Positions 28,697-37,695 are shown, counted from the first letter of the stretch. The stretch: 64,000 nucleotides of DNA from Nocardioides marinus (GCF_013408145.1 NZ_JACBZI010000001.1:1471501-1535500); one strand, 5' to 3'. Translations and numbers: made by a program. Notes: generated by a model not told the origin, from the letters alone.

Positions 28697-31006
28697 GTGC
28701 ACTCACGCTCCGGGTCCTCGCCGCTGCGCCGACGCGTCGCAGCGGCCGGCCTCGGGCTCGCGGTCGCCGCCACCTCGGCGACCTTCGTGGCCCAGGCCCC
28801 TGCCGCCCACGCCCTCTCGCCGGTCGACGTCACCATCGTCGGCATCAACGACTTCCACGGGCGGCTGCTCGCCGGTCGTGACGCCGGCGGCGCGGCGAAG
28901 CTCGCCACCGCCGTCGACTCCGTCCGCGCCGAGTACGGCGAGGAGAACACCATCTTCGCCGCCGCCGGTGACCTCATCGGCGCCTCGACGTTCGAGTCCT
29001 TCATCCAGCAGGACAAGCCGACGCTCGACGTGCTCAACGCCGCCGGCCTCGACGTGTCCGCCGTGGGCAACCACGAGTTCGACAAGGGCTACGACGACCT
29101 GGTGGACCGGGTCATGGCGCCCTTCGACGCCGAGACCAACCCGCGCGGTGGGGCCGAGTGGACCTACATCGGCGCCAACGTGAAGATGAAGGACTCCGGC
29201 GAGGACGCCCTGGAGCCGACGTACGTCCAGACGATCGGCGAGGGCGACTCCGCCGTCGAGGTCGGCTTCATCGGCGCGGTCACCGAGCACCTGCCCGAGC
29301 TGGTCTCGCCCACGGGCATCGCCGACCTCGAGGTCACCGACATCGTCGAGGCGGTCAACACCGAGGCCGACGCGCTCGAGGCCGACGGGGTCGACCTGAT
29401 CGTGATGCTGGTGCACGAGGGCGCCCCGACCACCGACTGCGCCGCCATCGGCGCGCTGGCCGACGACACCGACTTCGGCTCGATCGTGCAGGACGTCGAC
29501 TCCTCGGTCGACGCGATCATCTCCGGCCACACCCACCTGGCCTACGACTGCCTCATCGCGCCCGCAGACGCCCCCCTGAAGCCCCGTCCGGTGGTCTCGG
29601 CCGGGCAGTACGGCCTCAACATCAACCGCCTCACCTTCACCGTCGACGCCGACGGCCAGGTCGAGCCCTCGCTCAAGGTCGGTGACGGCAGCGAGATCAT
29701 CAACGTGGGTCGCACCACCGACCCGTTCGCCGAGGACCCCGAGGTGAAGGCGATCGTCGAGGCTGCGCAGGAGGTGGCCGACGAGCTCGGGGCCGAGCCG
29801 CTCGGCGAGATCGCCGGGCCCTTCACCCGGGCCAAGCGCGCCGACGGCACCACCGAGAACCGTGGCGGCGAGTCCACCGCCGGTCACCTCGTGGCCGAGG
29901 CCCAGCGGTGGGCGGCCGACGCCCAGATCGGCTTCATCAACCCCGGTGGCCTCCGCGCCGACATCGTCGGGCTGGCCGAGGGCGGCTACCCGGCGACGCT
30001 GACCTACAAGCAGGCCGCCGACATGCAGAACTTCGCCAACACCCTGGTGAAGATGACGCTGACCGGTGAGCAGCTCGAGGAGCTCCTGGAGCAGCAGTGG
30101 CAGCCGGCCGGTTCCTCGCGGCCGTTCCTGCACCTGGGGGCCTCCGACGGCTTCGAGTGGACCTACGACCCGACCGCGGCCGCGGGTGAGCACATCACCG
30201 GCATGTGGCTCGACGGTGAGGCGATCGACCCCGAGACGTCGTACTCGGTCGTGGCCAACTCCTTCCTTGCCGGCGGCGGTGACAACTTCTCCGTCTTCGC
30301 CGAGGGCGCCGACCCCCGCGACACCGGCCAGGTGGACCTGGAGTCGATGGTGGCGTACATGGCCGAGTTCGGGACGGGCACCGCCGTGCCGGTCGACTAC
30401 GCCCAGGACTCCCTCGGCGTCGTCCTGCCCGAGGGTGCCCCCGCGACGTACGCGCCGGGTGACGAGGTGTCCCTCGAGCTCTCGTCACTGGTCCTCGCGC
30501 CCAGCGCGGGTCTGGCCACCCTCGCCGACGAGGAGGTCGTGGTCCGGATCGGCGACAAGCGACTGGGAGCCTTCGCGGTCGACCCGACGGTGAGTGAGAA
30601 CCCCGACGACGAGACCGGCACCGCCACGGTGACCGGGATCGTGCCCGCCTACCACGGCAGCCCCGCGGGCCTGGTGGTGAAGGGCCGCACGACCGGCACC
30701 GAGATCGTCGTGCCGCTCGCCTTCGAGGCCCAGCCCGCGATGGCGGAGATCACGACCAAGCGCAACCCGAAGGGCCCGCTGAAGGCCGGCAAGAAGAAGC
30801 TCAAGGTCACCGTCACGGTGAAGGTCGACGGCGAGCCCGCCTCGGGCAAGGTCGTCCTCTCCGGCGCCGGTGTCGAGAAGACCGTGAAGCTGGACAAGAA
30901 GGGCAAGGCCGTCACCCGCGTCGGTCCCTTCGACGACAAGGGCGTGCAGGTCATCACCGTCTCCTACGGCGATGCCTCGGACACCCTGCGGTTCAAGGTC
31001 CGCTGA
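28697..31006 (+). CDS. Secreted 5'-nucleotidase / UshA-type phosphoesterase
   Basis: 769 residues. A Sec signal peptide of 39 residues ends in AHA. The metallophosphoesterase domain has IVGINDFHGRL (Asp52, His54), GNHEFDKG (about 124) and GHTHLAY (277-283). The 5'-nucleotidase C-terminal domain (about 350-560) has GGESTAGHLVAEAQRW, NPGGLRADI and VVANSFLAGGGDNFSVF, the nucleotide-stacking region. A C-terminal Ig-like tail (about 690-769) is Lys-rich. It should strip phosphate from extracellular nucleotides. There is no sortase motif, so it is free or loosely wall-held. A nuclease follows immediately. GTG start. Confidence 0.93.
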   Translation: MHSRSGSSPLRRRVAAAGLGLAVAATSATFVAQAPAAHALSPVDVTIVGINDFHGRLLAGRDAGGAAKLATAVDSVRAEYGEENTIFAAAGDLIGASTFESFIQQDKPTLDVLNAAGLDVSAVGNHEFDKGYDDLVDRVMAPFDAETNPRGGAEWTYIGANVKMKDSGEDALEPTYVQTIGEGDSAVEVGFIGAVTEHLPELVSPTGIADLEVTDIVEAVNTEADALEADGVDLIVMLVHEGAPTTDCAAIGALADDTDFGSIVQDVDSSVDAIISGHTHLAYDCLIAPADAPLKPRPVVSAGQYGLNINRLTFTVDADGQVEPSLKVGDGSEIINVGRTTDPFAEDPEVKAIVEAAQEVADELGAEPLGEIAGPFTRAKRADGTTENRGGESTAGHLVAEAQRWAADAQIGFINPGGLRADIVGLAEGGYPATLTYKQAADMQNFANTLVKMTLTGEQLEELLEQQWQPAGSSRPFLHLGASDGFEWTYDPTAAAGEHITGMWLDGEAIDPETSYSVVANSFLAGGGDNFSVFAEGADPRDTGQVDLESMVAYMAEFGTGTAVPVDYAQDSLGVVLPEGAPATYAPGDEVSLELSSLVLAPSAGLATLADEEVVVRIGDKRLGAFAVDPTVSENPDDETGTATVTGIVPAYHGSPAGLVVKGRTTGTEIVVPLAFEAQPAMAEITTKRNPKGPLKAGKKKLKVTVTVKVDGEPASGKVVLSGAGVEKTVKLDKKGKAVTRVGPFDDKGVQVITVSYGDASDTLRFKVR

Positions 31007-31039
31007 CCCGGCACCCGCACCTCTGAGCACCACCTGACA

Positions 31040-31083
31040 GCGAACGCCTCCCGGTCGTCCCCGGACGGTCGGGAGGCGTTCGC
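31040..31083 (+). terminator. Strong terminator after 5'-nucleotidase
   Basis: Perfect 14-base arms 31040-31053 (GCGAACGCCTCCCG) and 31070-31083, with further pairing inside. This separates the nucleotidase from the nuclease gene, which then needs its own promoter or read-through. Confidence 0.8.
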
Positions 31084-31123
31084 CGTCGGTTCTCCCGGAC
31101 CCCTCTCGGAAAGGCAGTCACCC

Positions 31124-33922
31124 GTGCCCACCACCTCTTGGGGCGCAGGCCGCCGGCTCGCGCTGCTCAGCGCCGGCTCGCTCGGCCTCGCCACCCTGGC
31201 CACCGGTCTGAGCCTGGCCCCCGCCCAGGCCGTCAGCACCGGTCTCGTCATCAGCGAGGCCTACGGCGGCGGCGGCAACGCCGGCGCCACGTTCACCCAC
31301 GACTTCATCGAGCTGCACAACCCCACCGACGCACCGATCAGCGTCGACGGGATGTCGGTGCAGTACCGATCCTCCGGGGGCACCGCCGCCGCGACCGGCG
31401 TCACCCCGCTCTCCGGCATCGTGCCCGCCGGCGGGCACTACCTGGTCCAGCAGGGCGCAGGCGCCGGAGGCACGACCCCGCTGCCCACTCCCGACGCGGT
31501 CGGCAACGTGTCCATGTCGGGCACCGCCTTCACGGTGTGGCTGACCCAGGGCACCACCGCCCTCAACCCCGGCACCGGCTCGGTCACCTCGGTGCCCGGC
31601 GTCGTCGACCTCCTCGGCGTCAACAGCAACACCTTCGAGACGACGAAGACCCCCGGGGCGTCGAACACCACCTCCGCCTCGCGGACCAGCCCCGACGGCG
31701 ACGTCAACGCCGCCGAGTTCACCCTCGGCGCACCCGACCCGCAGAACTCCGCCTCCGACGGGCCCGACCCCGACCCGGAGCCCACTGAGGCCACGATCGC
31801 CGAGATCCAGGGCGAGGGCTCGACCAGCCCCCTCGTGGGCACCGAGGTGGTCACCACCGGCGTCGTGACCGCGGTGCCGCGCTTCCTCTATGGCTTCTAC
31901 CTCCAGACCCCCGGCACGGGCGGCGAGGCCGAGCGCGCCGGCTCCGACGGCGTCTTCGTCTACTTCCCCCAGGGTGCCGGCAGCATCACCGTCGAGCCCG
32001 GTGACCACGTGCAGGTCACGGGTGACGTCACCGAGTACGCCGGCCAGACCCAGGTCGTGTCCTCGCAGGCCGGGGTCGTCGAGCTGAGCGAGCCGGCCGA
32101 GCCGGTGACGGCGTACGCCGGTGCCTGGCCCGCCTCCGACGCGGAGAAGGAGGCGCTGGAGGGGATGCTGTTCGACCCGACCGGCGAGCGGTTCACCGTC
32201 ACCAACACCTACTCCACCAACCAGTACGGCGAGGTCGGGCTGGCCCTGGGCGACACCCCGCTCATCCAGCCGACCGAGGTCGCCGACGCGCAGGACCTCG
32301 CCGCGATCGCCGCGGTCGAGGCCGACAACGCCGCCCGGGCGATCACGCTGGACGACGGGTCGGGCACCGACTACACCCGCAGCCAGTTCCTCACGCCGCC
32401 CTACGTCTCGAACACCGACCCGGTCCGGGTCGGCGCCGCGGCGACCTTCACCGAGCCGGTGGTGCTCACCGAGGGCGGCTCGCCGAGCAACCCGACGTAC
32501 CGCTTCCAGCCGACGACCTCGGTCAGCGGCCCGGACTACACGAGCACCTCGCCGGCGGTCTTCGAGAACACCCGCACGGCGGCGCCCGAGGAGGTCGGCG
32601 GCGACCTGAGCGTGGCGTCGTTCAACGTGCTCAACTACTTCACCACCCTCGGGGACGCCGACGACGACAACGTGGGCGACAACGGCTGCCTGGCCTACGT
32701 CGACCGTGACGGCGACGGCAACAACGTGCGCGGCGGCTGCGACCAGCGCGGCGCCTGGGACCCGGCGGACCTGCAGCGCCAGCAGGAGAAGATCGTCGCC
32801 GCGATCAACACCCTCGACGCCGACGTCGTCGGCCTGATGGAGATCGAGAACTCCGCCGCGCTCGGCGAGCAGCCCGACGAGGCCACCGAGGCGCTCGTCG
32901 CCGCACTCAACGCGGCCGCGGGGGAGCAGAAGTGGGCGGCCAACCCGTCGTCCGACGAGCTGCCGCCGGCCTCGGAGCAGGACGTCATCACCAACGCGAT
33001 CATCTACCAGCCGGCGAACGTCGAGCGGGTGGGCGAGGCCCGTGCACTCGGTGACCAGTCGGCCTCGGGCCAGGCCTTCGGCAACGCCCGGGAGCCGATC
33101 GGCCAGGTGTTCGCGCCCGTGGGTGGCGGCGAGGAGTTCCTCTTCGTGGTCAACCACTTCAAGTCCAAGGGCTCCGGCGCCGACGACGGCACCGGCCAGG
33201 GCAACGCCAACCCCGACCGCATCGCGCAGGCCGAGGCCCTCGCGGCCTGGGTCCCCGGCATCGCGGCCGAGACCGGCACCGACGCGGTGCTGCTCGCCGG
33301 CGACTTCAACGCCTACTCGATGGAGGACCCGATGCAGGTCCTCCACGACGCCGGCTACACCGACACCGAGACCGCTTCGACAGACGAGGAGTGGTCCTAC
33401 TCCTTCAGCGGCCTGTCCGGCTCGCTGGACCACGTGCTCGCCAACGACGCGGCCCTGGCAGCCGTGACCGGCGTGGACATCTGGAACATCAACTCCGGTG
33501 AGTCCGTGGCCATGGAGTACTCCCGGTGGAACTACCACGGCACCGACTTCCACGACGCCGGTCCGTTCCGTTCGAGCGACCACGACCCGGTCAAGGTCGG
33601 CCTCGACCTCGTCCCGGAGGCCCCGCAGACCGCGCCCTCGACGGTGGCGCTCGAGGTCCGGCCGAAGGAGCCCAAGGCGGGCAAGGGGAACCTGACCTTC
33701 AAGGTCGAGGTCACCAGCGACGCAGGCGTGCCCACCGGCACGGTGACCGTCACCGCGGGTGGCGTCGAGGTCAGCGGTGAGCTGGACAAGCACGGGCGGG
33801 TGAACCTGCACCTGCCGAACCCGTTCGGCACCCCCGGTGACCACACCATCACCGCGGCGTACGCCGGCGACGACGCGGTCTCCGCCTCCGAGACCTCGGA
33901 GGTGCTGACCGTCCGTCGCTGA
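31124..33922 (+). CDS. Secreted ExeM/NucH-type extracellular nuclease
   Basis: 932 residues. The signal peptide is about 1-36 (ending AQA). A lamin-tail domain (about 40-170, GLVISEAYGGGGNAGATFTH) and an OB-fold-like region (about 205-320) precede an endonuclease/exonuclease/phosphatase domain. That domain starts LSVASFNVLNYF (495) and holds MEIENSA, VVNHFKSKGSGADD, LAGDFNAYSMEDP (about 725), SLDHVLAN and RSSDHDPV (about 817). A bacterial Ig-like domain closes it (about 838-930). The order matches ExeM-type extracellular DNases. Set right after a secreted nucleotidase, it plausibly feeds it with nucleotides from environmental DNA. GGAAAGG lies nine bases before the GTG start. Confidence 0.93.
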   Translation: MPTTSWGAGRRLALLSAGSLGLATLATGLSLAPAQAVSTGLVISEAYGGGGNAGATFTHDFIELHNPTDAPISVDGMSVQYRSSGGTAAATGVTPLSGIVPAGGHYLVQQGAGAGGTTPLPTPDAVGNVSMSGTAFTVWLTQGTTALNPGTGSVTSVPGVVDLLGVNSNTFETTKTPGASNTTSASRTSPDGDVNAAEFTLGAPDPQNSASDGPDPDPEPTEATIAEIQGEGSTSPLVGTEVVTTGVVTAVPRFLYGFYLQTPGTGGEAERAGSDGVFVYFPQGAGSITVEPGDHVQVTGDVTEYAGQTQVVSSQAGVVELSEPAEPVTAYAGAWPASDAEKEALEGMLFDPTGERFTVTNTYSTNQYGEVGLALGDTPLIQPTEVADAQDLAAIAAVEADNAARAITLDDGSGTDYTRSQFLTPPYVSNTDPVRVGAAATFTEPVVLTEGGSPSNPTYRFQPTTSVSGPDYTSTSPAVFENTRTAAPEEVGGDLSVASFNVLNYFTTLGDADDDNVGDNGCLAYVDRDGDGNNVRGGCDQRGAWDPADLQRQQEKIVAAINTLDADVVGLMEIENSAALGEQPDEATEALVAALNAAAGEQKWAANPSSDELPPASEQDVITNAIIYQPANVERVGEARALGDQSASGQAFGNAREPIGQVFAPVGGGEEFLFVVNHFKSKGSGADDGTGQGNANPDRIAQAEALAAWVPGIAAETGTDAVLLAGDFNAYSMEDPMQVLHDAGYTDTETASTDEEWSYSFSGLSGSLDHVLANDAALAAVTGVDIWNINSGESVAMEYSRWNYHGTDFHDAGPFRSSDHDPVKVGLDLVPEAPQTAPSTVALEVRPKEPKAGKGNLTFKVEVTSDAGVPTGTVTVTAGGVEVSGELDKHGRVNLHLPNPFGTPGDHTITAAYAGDDAVSASETSEVLTVRR

Positions 33923-33961
33923 TCTCGGCAGGCTCTGCCGCGACAGCGGCACTGCACGCCG

Positions 33962-33997
33962 CAGCGCCGGTCGCGACCTCGGTCGCGGCCGGCGCTG
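33962..33997 (+). terminator. Terminator between nuclease and HNH gene (convergent)
   Basis: Sixteen-pair stem 33962-33977 / 33982-33997 with a CTCG tetraloop. One position pairs as U-G only in plus-strand RNA, so it chiefly serves the nuclease transcript. Confidence 0.75.
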
Positions 33998-34005
33998 TCG
34001 TGCGT

Positions 34006-35484
34006 TCAGAGCTCGGTGGTGCCGTCGGGGTGGACGAGCATGCGGATGCCGTGGGGGCTGGTCCAGAGCCAGGTGGTGGGGGTGAGCTGCTGGTAGTCCC
34101 ACTGCCCGTCGGGGGATGGGTGGGTCTTGGCTCGGTGGTGGCGTCTGCACAAGGGGGCGAGATTCTGTGTTGATGTCTGGCCGGGTGGTCCACCTTCGTC
34201 GGGTGGGACGTACTCCTCGATGTGGTCGAGGTCGACCTTGGCTGAGGTGCGGGTGCAGTGCGGGAAGACGCAGGTCGTGCGCTTGAGCTTGACCCGGGTG
34301 GAGATGCGGTCGGGGATCTCGTAGGAGTCGACGGCGATCTGGTCGGCCAGGTCGATGACCGGCTTCACCACGATGTTGGCGCCGGGCACGGCGAGCCACT
34401 CGCGGACGGTGTCGGCGGTGAGGGTCTGGTGGTGGTTCTCGAGGCGGGCGAGGTGGAGACCGAGCCGGCCGGTGTCAGGGTCGACCTCGGGGGTGCCGGG
34501 TCCTTCGTTTCCGCGGAGCGCGGCTTCTGAGAGGTGGAGGTGGAGGACGACCTGGCGGGGACGGCTCGAGCGGGGTGGTCTCGACGCCCGCTCCTCGCTG
34601 GCGCTCGTCGCTGCTCGACCACCTTCATCAGCGAGGTCGAGGGTGAGGTCTCCGCGGCTGAGGTAGCCCAGGGCCTTGGCACGGCGGACGTCGAGGGTGT
34701 CGGTGGATCCGGCGGCGAGCAGCTGCTCGGCGATGGTGCGGATCGCGTGCTCGAGCTCTTCGGCGTCGGCGCGGTCCAGCAGGCCGGACAGGGGGACGCC
34801 GTTGGCGGTGCCGATGGTCCACGCGGTCGAGAGGTCGAGGGTGACGTGCAGAGACGCGGCGGTGTCGACCTCCTCCATCTCACATCCCTCGGGGTCGAAC
34901 CGTGCTGCCGCCTCGGCCGCGAGCCGCTTGACCGTGGCGAACGAGGCGGTGTGCACGACGTGGGCCAGGTGCGCATCGACGAACGCAGCAGCGTCGGCGG
35001 TGAGCTGACGGGTGACCTCGGTGACCCGCCGTACCCGCCAGACCTGCACCTGGCCGTCGAGGAGTCGCTGCCAGATCTTCGGCAGTCGGTAGCGGGCTTC
35101 GACCGCGTCAGAGAGCAGGGCCCGCCCGGAGTCGGTGGAACGGCCCAACGCCGCGGCAAGCTCGATGACCGCGAACTCCGAGACCTCGGGGGCACCAGGC
35201 CCGGCGAGCTCGAGCATGGTGTCGGCACCCGACATCCCGAACCGGGAGACCCAGGCGTTCTCGGCCTCGGTCAGTGCGTCGTCGTCGGCCAGCCCGTAGG
35301 TGCCGTAGAGGTCGGGGAGCAGGGCGCCGGTGGTGTGCCGGTCGGCCCAGGCGGCAATGGTGATGAAGAGCTGGCGGTCGGCGTCGTCGGCGGCCTGCTT
35401 CTGCGCGACGGCCAGGGACAGGAGGTCACCGGTCGACACTGCAGGAGAGCCCTGCGCAGTGGTGTCGTGGTGCCCGAGTGCCAT
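34006..35484 (-). CDS. DUF222/13E12-family HNH endonuclease-like protein
   Basis: 492 residues of the 13E12 repeat family, many-copied in actinobacteria. DUF222 covers about 20-300. The C-terminal HNH nuclease domain (about 405-465) has CVFPHC, the VDLDHIEEYVPP core, and LCRRHHRAKTH with the second Cys and paired His, so all metal-binding and catalytic positions look intact. A REP-like repeat is read in frame near residue 300 (GGRAATSASEERASRPP). The ATG start has TAGAAT six bases before it and an SOS box across 35498-35513, so DNA damage should induce it. Biological role of the family is unknown. Confidence 0.92.
   Translation of the reverse strand: MALGHHDTTAQGSPAVSTGDLLSLAVAQKQAADDADRQLFITIAAWADRHTTGALLPDLYGTYGLADDDALTEAENAWVSRFGMSGADTMLELAGPGAPEVSEFAVIELAAALGRSTDSGRALLSDAVEARYRLPKIWQRLLDGQVQVWRVRRVTEVTRQLTADAAAFVDAHLAHVVHTASFATVKRLAAEAAARFDPEGCEMEEVDTAASLHVTLDLSTAWTIGTANGVPLSGLLDRADAEELEHAIRTIAEQLLAAGSTDTLDVRRAKALGYLSRGDLTLDLADEGGRAATSASEERASRPPRSSRPRQVVLHLHLSEAALRGNEGPGTPEVDPDTGRLGLHLARLENHHQTLTADTVREWLAVPGANIVVKPVIDLADQIAVDSYEIPDRISTRVKLKRTTCVFPHCTRTSAKVDLDHIEEYVPPDEGGPPGQTSTQNLAPLCRRHHRAKTHPSPDGQWDYQQLTPTTWLWTSPHGIRMLVHPDGTTEL
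34574..34623 (+). repeat. REP-like repeat inside the HNH coding sequence
   Basis: GGTGGTCTCGACGCCCGCTC at one end and CTGCTCGACCACC at the other form imperfect inverted ends. CGCTGGCGCTCG in the middle is shared with the 27-base repeats at 35818 and 35871. It adds about 17 codons in frame without a stop. Confidence 0.65.
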
Positions 35485-35490
35485 GACCAG

Positions 35491-35496
35491 ATTCTA
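35491..35496 (-). promoter_or_regulatory. HNH gene leaderless -10 (TAGAAT)
   Basis: TAGAAT on the minus strand is six bases before ATG 35484. The SOS box starts two bases upstream. Confidence 0.65.
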
Positions 35497-35497
35497 C

Positions 35498-35513
35498 TAG
35501 AACAAGTGTTCGA
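35498..35513 (-). promoter_or_regulatory. SOS box (LexA operator) of the HNH gene
   Basis: Reads TCGAACACTTGTTCTA on the minus strand, one arm perfect and one arm with one change from the actinobacterial consensus TCGAAC-N4-GTTCGA. It lies between the -35 and -10 positions. Mycobacterial 13E12 proteins are known LexA targets, which supports the call. Confidence 0.8.
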
Positions 35514-35803
35514 ATGGAATGGTCGTGAGGGCTCCGAAGTGAATCTGTGGAGGACGATCCAGCCGCAACCCGAGCGAGCACCTCGACGTGCCGCAAGGCA
35601 TGCGAGCGGCGCGCAACCAGGTGCCGGTAGCGAAGCGGACGGCAACCGTGTCTTCGATAAATGAAGGGCCTGCTGCAGCGCGAACGTCCAGACGCCCACC
35701 CACGGTGACCCAGTAGTCGAACCGGACCGGAGGGCGTGCCGTGAAAGGGGGTCACGAGGAACCCACCAGTCGCCCTGTGGGGGGCGGTTGGTTGTCGGCG
35801 TTT
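35514..35803. other. Non-coding stretch upstream of HNH gene
   Basis: Part of the 423-base gap between the HNH start and the GH15 stop. I find no convincing gene, RNA or hairpin in it. Base composition is slightly less GC-rich than its surroundings (for example TCTTCGATAAATGAAG near 35650). The rest of the gap holds the SOS promoter and the tandem REP-like repeats. Confidence 0.5.
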
Positions 35804-35902
35804 GGGGTCTCGACGACGGCTCGCTGGCGCTCGCCTGCTCGACCAGCAGGGGGCCCGGCCAGCAGGGGGCGGCTCGCTGGCGCTCGCCTGCTCGACCGGT
35901 GG
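35804..35902 (+). repeat. Tandem REP-like repeats
   Basis: A 27-base unit, GGCTCGCTGGCGCTCGCCTG plus CTCGACC, occurs perfectly at 35818-35844 and 35871-35897. Between them CCAGCAGGGGG also occurs twice (35843-35853, 35859-35869). The first copy is preceded by GGGGTCTCGACGAC, as in the other repeats. It ends six bases from the GH15 stop and may act as its terminator. Confidence 0.8.
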
Positions 35903-35907
35903 TCGGG

Positions 35908-37689
35908 TCAGCCGGTGGTGGAGGCGTCGGCGAGGTCGAAGGCGGCGCGGACCAGCGCGAGGTGGCTGAAGGCCTGGGGGAAGTTGCCGGCCATCCGGCC
36001 CTCGCCGGGGTCGTACTCCTCGGCGAGCAGGCCGACGTCGTTGACCAGACCGACGAGCCGGTCGAAGAGGGCGTGGGCGTCGTCGACGCGGCCGGCGGCG
36101 GCGTAGGCGGAGACCAGCCAGAACGAGCAGGCCAGGAACGGGTGCTCGTCGCACTCGATGCCGTCGACACCCGAGGAGGTGCGGTAGCGCAGGACGAGGC
36201 CGTCGCGCATCAGGTCCTCCTCGATGGCGCGGATGGTGCCGAGCATCCGGGGGTCGTCGCCCTCGATGAACCCGAAGGCGGCCAGCTGCAGCAGGGAGGC
36301 GTCGACCTCGGAGCTGCCGTAGTGCTGGACGAACGTGCCGCGCTCCTCGTCGTACCCGTGCTCGAGCACCTCCGCGCGCACGCGGTCGCGGACCTCCCGC
36401 CACCGCTCGACGTCGCCCTCGAGGCCGTAGGTCTCCACGGCACGGACGGCGCGGTCGACCGCGACCCAGGCCATCGCCTTGGAGTGGGTGAAGTGCTGCG
36501 GCTCGCCCCGGATCTCCCAGATGCCCCGGTCCGGCTCCTCCCAGTGCTCGAGCAGGGAGCCGACCAGCGCCCGTTGGAGCGACCAGGCGTTGCCGTCGGG
36601 GTCGGTGGCGTGCTCGCGCACCCGGGCCAGCGCGTCCATCACCTCGCCGAAGACGTCGTGCTGGAGCTGGCCGACGGCGTCGTTGCCGACGCGCACGGGG
36701 GTGGAGCCCTCGTAGCCGGGCAGGTGGTCGAGCTCGATCTCGGGCAGCCGTCGGGCGCCGTCGACGCCGTACATGATCTGCAGGTCCTCGGGGTCGCCGG
36801 CGACGGCGCGCAGCAGCCAGTCGCGCCACAGCGTGGCCTCGTCGGTGAAACCCGCCTCGATCAGCGCGCCGAGGGTGAGAGCGGCGTCGCGGAGCCAGCA
36901 GTAGCGGTAGTCCCAGTTGCGCGTGCCGCCGAAGCACTCGGGCAGCGAGGTCGTCGGTGCCGCGACGATGCCGCCGGTCTCCTCGTGGGTCATCAGGCGC
37001 AGGGTGAGCAGCGAGCGCTTGACGACCTCGAGGTGCGGCAGGTCGTCGCGGCAGGCGTCGACCCACCCCTCGTCGGCCTCGACGGTCTTGTTGATGACGT
37101 CCTCGTGGGCGGCGAGGTCCTCCAGCGAGCGGTGGGAGGGGATCCAGGTCATCGAGAAGCGCAGCTCGTGGCCCTCCTCGACCTCGACCTCGCCCTGGTG
37201 CGTGTGGTCGACCGCGACCGGGAGGTCGGGGCCGCGCAGCACGAGGGTGTCGGGGCCGGCGATCGCCGTGATGACCGGCTCACCGCCGGCCTCCGCGCGG
37301 CGCACCCACGGACGGACGTGGCCGTAGTCCATCCGCACCCGCCACGTGTGCGTGAACCGAACGCGGCCCTTGACGCCCCACAGCACCCGGACCACGTCGG
37401 CGCGGCCGGCGGTGTGCGGCATCAGGTCGGTCAGCGTCGCCTCGCCGTCCTCGGTGCGGAAGGTGGTCTCGAGCACCGCGGAGTCACCGACGTAGCGCCG
37501 CTCGACGGCGTAGTCACCCACCGGCTCGAACTGCCAGAAGCCGTGCTCCTCGGTGCCGAGCAGGGCTGCCAGGCAGGCGGGGGAGTCGAAGCGCGGCAGG
37601 CACAGCCAGTCGATCGAGCCGTTCGTGCCGACGAGCCCGGCGCCGCGGCGGTCTCCGATGAGGGCGTAGTCCTCGATGCGCAGCGCCAT
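35908..37689 (-). CDS. Glycoside hydrolase family 15 (glucoamylase/trehalase-like)
   Basis: 593 residues, cytoplasmic (no signal peptide). The N-terminal beta-sandwich (about 1-240) begins RIEDYALIGDRRGAGLVG and has SIDWLCLPRFDSPA. The (alpha/alpha)6 catalytic domain starts near GTRNWDYRYCWLRDA (about 252), with the general acid in WEIRGEPQHFTHSK (about 388) and the general base in LLAEEYDP (about 553). Actinobacterial members hydrolyse trehalose or alpha-glucosides. Trehalose is a fair guess because mycobacterial trehalase is GH15 and cytosolic. ATG fixed by TAGGTT at 37696-37701. It is divergent from cinA, sharing a 32-base promoter region. Confidence 0.9.
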   Translation of the reverse strand: MALRIEDYALIGDRRGAGLVGTNGSIDWLCLPRFDSPACLAALLGTEEHGFWQFEPVGDYAVERRYVGDSAVLETTFRTEDGEATLTDLMPHTAGRADVVRVLWGVKGRVRFTHTWRVRMDYGHVRPWVRRAEAGGEPVITAIAGPDTLVLRGPDLPVAVDHTHQGEVEVEEGHELRFSMTWIPSHRSLEDLAAHEDVINKTVEADEGWVDACRDDLPHLEVVKRSLLTLRLMTHEETGGIVAAPTTSLPECFGGTRNWDYRYCWLRDAALTLGALIEAGFTDEATLWRDWLLRAVAGDPEDLQIMYGVDGARRLPEIELDHLPGYEGSTPVRVGNDAVGQLQHDVFGEVMDALARVREHATDPDGNAWSLQRALVGSLLEHWEEPDRGIWEIRGEPQHFTHSKAMAWVAVDRAVRAVETYGLEGDVERWREVRDRVRAEVLEHGYDEERGTFVQHYGSSEVDASLLQLAAFGFIEGDDPRMLGTIRAIEEDLMRDGLVLRYRTSSGVDGIECDEHPFLACSFWLVSAYAAAGRVDDAHALFDRLVGLVNDVGLLAEEYDPGEGRMAGNFPQAFSHLALVRAAFDLADASTTG

Positions 37690-37695
37690 GCCTCG

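Noticed and set aside
33370..33390. CTTCGACAG within the nuclease gene as a copy of the 19-base dispersed repeat
   Set aside because: Only nine bases match, without the inverted partner arm; chance in this composition.
34006..35484. HNH gene as an intein, group I intron or homing element
   Set aside because: It is a free-standing DUF222/13E12 protein with its own promoter and does not interrupt another gene.
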